A stretch of DNA of 6,391 bases from NCBI GenBank assembly GCA_017613855.1, contig JAGACY010000138.1, positions 1 to 6,391 of the forward strand, in the 5' to 3' direction. The notes beneath the pieces are model-generated. The model had not been told where the DNA came from. It ran no database searches and was given only the letters and a program-made list of their open reading frames with translations. Of this stretch, positions 5,124-6,391 are shown piece by piece. Source of the stretch: Pseudomonadota bacterium. GTDB lineage: Bacteria; Myxococcota; Bradymonadia; UBA4248. The position numbers and the translations under genes were made by a program. Position 1 is the first letter of the stretch. Each line of letters opens with the position of its first letter.

Positions 5124-5777
5124 TTATACGCCTGCCAGTGTTACGCCCTGGGGCAGATAACCACGGATGGCGTCGGCACTTACCGGGCCTTTGCGCAAAA
5201 TCGTCCAGGTGTCTTTTTCGATTTTGAGTACGGTCGTCGGTTTGCCCATGGTGGGATCCTGCTGATAAATCCTAAAGGCAATGTCCTGATTCATAAATAC
5301 ACGGCGCGCTTCGATCGAATTGGTTGCAGGCGGATCACCGGCATAATTGGCGCTCGGGACTGCCAAAGGAATGCCGGTGAGGCTCAGGATGGCCTGAGCT
5401 ACGGGATTGAGCGGACAGCGAATGCCGACCATGTTGTCATCCGAAATACAGGCATCTGACAGACAGCTCTTGCAGGGTAAAACCAGCGTAAGCGGGCCGG
5501 GCCAGTAGTCATTGGCTATTTCGCGCGCTGCCCCCAGTTCGGCAAATTGCTCGGCCATCGCAAGATCGGCGACCATCACGGGAAATGGCTTGTTATCTGG
5601 GCGATTCTTGAGCGTGATGAGATGCTCGATGGCCTCGTCATTAATCGCATCTGCCCCAATGCCATATACGGTTTCTGTCGGAAATATGACCAACTCGCCA
5701 TTGAGCAAAGCCTGTGATGCTAAAAAAATCTGGGGCTCCAGCGGGAGGTCGCGCGAAACGGTAATTTCTATGCTCAC
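5124..5777 (-). CDS. tsaC: L-threonylcarbamoyladenylate synthase (TsaC/YrdC family)
   Basis: The 217-residue product makes threonylcarbamoyl-AMP from threonine, bicarbonate and ATP, the first step of t6A37 formation in ANN-decoding tRNAs; the TsaD complex then transfers the group. The YrdC fold is clear: FPTETVYGIGADA at 32-44, K57 and R59 of the KxR motif in TLKNRPDNKPFPV, WPGPLTLVL at 92-100, VGIRCP at 117-122, and the S142/N144 pair in VPSANYAG. Length fits the single-domain form; there is no Sua5 C-terminal domain. The start is GTG at 5777, the first possible one after an in-frame stop at 5799-5801, and AAAGGA lies nine bases upstream. Several cysteines cluster at 102-121 (C102, C105, C110, C121); I know of no role for them. 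queG lies 191 bp upstream on the same strand. Identification is secure. Confidence 0.95.
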   Translation of the reverse strand: MSIEITVSRDLPLEPQIFLASQALLNGELVIFPTETVYGIGADAINDEAIEHLITLKNRPDNKPFPVMVADLAMAEQFAELGAAREIANDYWPGPLTLVLPCKSCLSDACISDDNMVGIRCPLNPVAQAILSLTGIPLAVPSANYAGDPPATNSIEARRVFMNQDIAFRIYQQDPTMGKPTTVLKIEKDTWTILRKGPVSADAIRGYLPQGVTLAGV

Positions 5778-5786
5778 TTTCTTTGA

Positions 5787-5792
5787 TCCTTT
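5787..5792 (-). promoter_or_regulatory. Shine-Dalgarno site of tsaC
   Basis: The minus strand reads AAAGGA nine bases before the GTG at 5777. It supports that non-ATG start, which is also the only start compatible with the upstream in-frame stop codon. Confidence 0.6.
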
Positions 5793-5831
5793 GAATGATT
5801 AATGTGCAATCCGTGTGGATGGTTTTTGTCG

Positions 5832-5849
5832 AATTCGGAATTCGGAATT
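5832..5849. repeat. Heptamer tandem array 3, AATTCGG x2 plus partial
   Basis: Two perfect AATTCGG units (5832-5845) are followed by a partial AATT. It is the shortest of the four arrays and lies about 55 bases upstream of the tsaC start. Its unit differs from that of array 2 (AATTCGC on the minus strand) by one base. Alone it would not be convincing; the family resemblance makes it so. Confidence 0.6.
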
Positions 5850-5873
5850 ATTTAAGAATTCTGAGGGTGTAAT

Positions 5874-5905
5874 CTAAAGTATTTAGTCTCTTTGGTTTTA
5901 AAGAG
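5874..5905. other. Two small hairpins between heptamer arrays 3 and 4
   Basis: CTAAA/TTTAG (5874-5886, loop GTA) and CTCTTT/AAAGAG (5888-5905, loop GGTTTT) are adjacent inverted repeats. Neither is followed by a proper T-tract on the minus strand, where the queG transcript would end. The tsaC promoter should lie in or near this spacer, but I see no convincing -35/-10 pair. Confidence 0.3.
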
Positions 5906-5925
5906 TTTTAAGGGGGGAGCGTTCT

Positions 5926-5956
5926 ATTCCGCATTCCGCATTCCGCATTCCGCATT
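5926..5956. repeat. Heptamer tandem array 4, ATTCCGC x4 plus partial
   Basis: Four perfect ATTCCGC units (5926-5953) are followed by a partial ATT. On the minus strand the rotated unit is AATGCGG, one base from AATGCGC of array 1. It begins 12 bases downstream of the queG stop codon, much as array 2 follows the MinD-like gene. Confidence 0.9.
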
Positions 5957-5968
5957 AGAATAATGATT

Positions 5969-6391
5969 TCATCCCAACTCATTCAGGGCCTGGCATGCAG
6001 CCTGTCGCACCCAGTCGCAGGTGTGATTCTTTGCAACATGTTCAAGCTCGGGAATGAGTTCGCGATTGCCCGTATTGGCAATGACAATGCAGGCATTTCT
6101 TTGTAACATATAGGGATGGACATCGGCAATAACGGTTTGGGCCACACGGATGCGCAATTGTCGTCCGCTCAAAGTCAGAATCTCTTTGAGTGTGATTTGG
6201 GTGAGTGGATTATCCTGCGGTGCGGGAATGTCATTATCACGTATTCTTGGACATCCTTGCTGGCATCGGTCACATCCCCAAATGACATCTCCCATGGCTT
6301 TGGCAAATTCCTGAGGGATTTCGCCTCTGTGCTGTATCGTCCAATAGGCCAGACAGCGGTTTACATCGTAACCATCGGATGACAGTGCTCC
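5969..6391 (-). CDS. queG: Epoxyqueuosine reductase, C-terminal part (5' end outside window)
   Basis: The reading frame is open to the right edge of the window, so only the last 140 residues are seen. QueG is a cobalamin- and iron-sulfur-dependent enzyme that reduces epoxyqueuosine to queuosine at tRNA position 34, the last step of queuosine synthesis. Visible are NRCLAYWTIQHRGEIPQEF, matching the RCISYLTIE..GAIP segment of known QueG, and MGDVIWGCDRCQQGCP, carrying the CxxCxxxCP ligands of a 4Fe-4S cluster. A helical HEAT-like C-terminal domain follows, ending at ALNELG. QueG usually has CPWN after the cluster; here it is CPRI, a mild difference. The ATG at 6295 is internal and not the true start. 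The other cluster motif and the cobalamin-binding region must lie to the right. tsaC is next on the same strand. Confidence 0.93.
   Translation of the reverse strand, partial: GALSSDGYDVNRCLAYWTIQHRGEIPQEFAKAMGDVIWGCDRCQQGCPRIRDNDIPAPQDNPLTQITLKEILTLSGRQLRIRVAQTVIADVHPYMLQRNACIVIANTGNRELIPELEHVAKNHTCDWVRQAACQALNELG

Noticed and set aside
5106..5126. Intrinsic terminator of tsaC using the double hairpin
   Set aside because: The T-run precedes the stems in the direction of transcription, opposite to an intrinsic terminator.
5049..5459. 136-codon plus-strand open frame across the double hairpin and tsaC
   Set aside because: It is antisense to tsaC and begins in the GC-rich repeat; no protein family is recognisable.

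Overview
The window holds six protein-coding genes, all on the minus strand, and unusually repeat-rich intergenic DNA. Read in the direction of transcription (high to low coordinates) the genes are: the 3' part of queG (epoxyqueuosine reductase), tsaC (threonylcarbamoyl-AMP synthase), an uncharacterised ATP-grasp ligase, a class I/II aminotransferase of the AlaA type, a MinD/ParA-like P-loop protein fused to a C-terminal helix-turn-helix domain, and orn (oligoribonuclease). No rRNA, tRNA, CRISPR array, transposase or phage gene is visible.

The host looks like a Gram-negative bacterium of the former Deltaproteobacteria, perhaps Myxococcota or a relative. The clue is the MinD-like/HTH fusion, an arrangement I associate with that group, plus an Orn very like the proteobacterial enzyme. 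The window has moderate GC in genes and AT-rich spacers, so this is not a typical high-GC myxobacterium. The assignment is an inference and is weak.

There are probably three or four transcription units. queG and tsaC both act on tRNA anticodon-loop modification (queuosine at position 34, t6A at position 37) but are separated by 191 bp. The ATP-grasp gene has the best promoter in the window, an extended -10 with a fair -35. A 9-bp hairpin followed by a T-rich tail sits right after its stop codon and just before the aminotransferase. The aminotransferase and the MinD-like gene are 5 bp apart and are very likely co-transcribed. orn follows after a 225-bp AT-rich spacer and has a strong Shine-Dalgarno sequence.

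The most interesting material is between the genes. (1) Four heptanucleotide tandem arrays, two in each of two spacers, have different units that all fit one consensus, AAT[G/T]CG[C/G], when the right strand is chosen. (2) Four hairpins, two at the left edge and two upstream of the ATP-grasp promoter, share one architecture: a compensatory lower stem, one bulged nucleotide, a TAT/ATA block, then a variable upper stem. Paired positions differ between copies while the fold is kept. (3) A GC-rich double hairpin lies just downstream of tsaC. The MinD-like protein also deviates at all three nucleotide-binding motifs, including an arginine in place of the canonical Walker A lysine.
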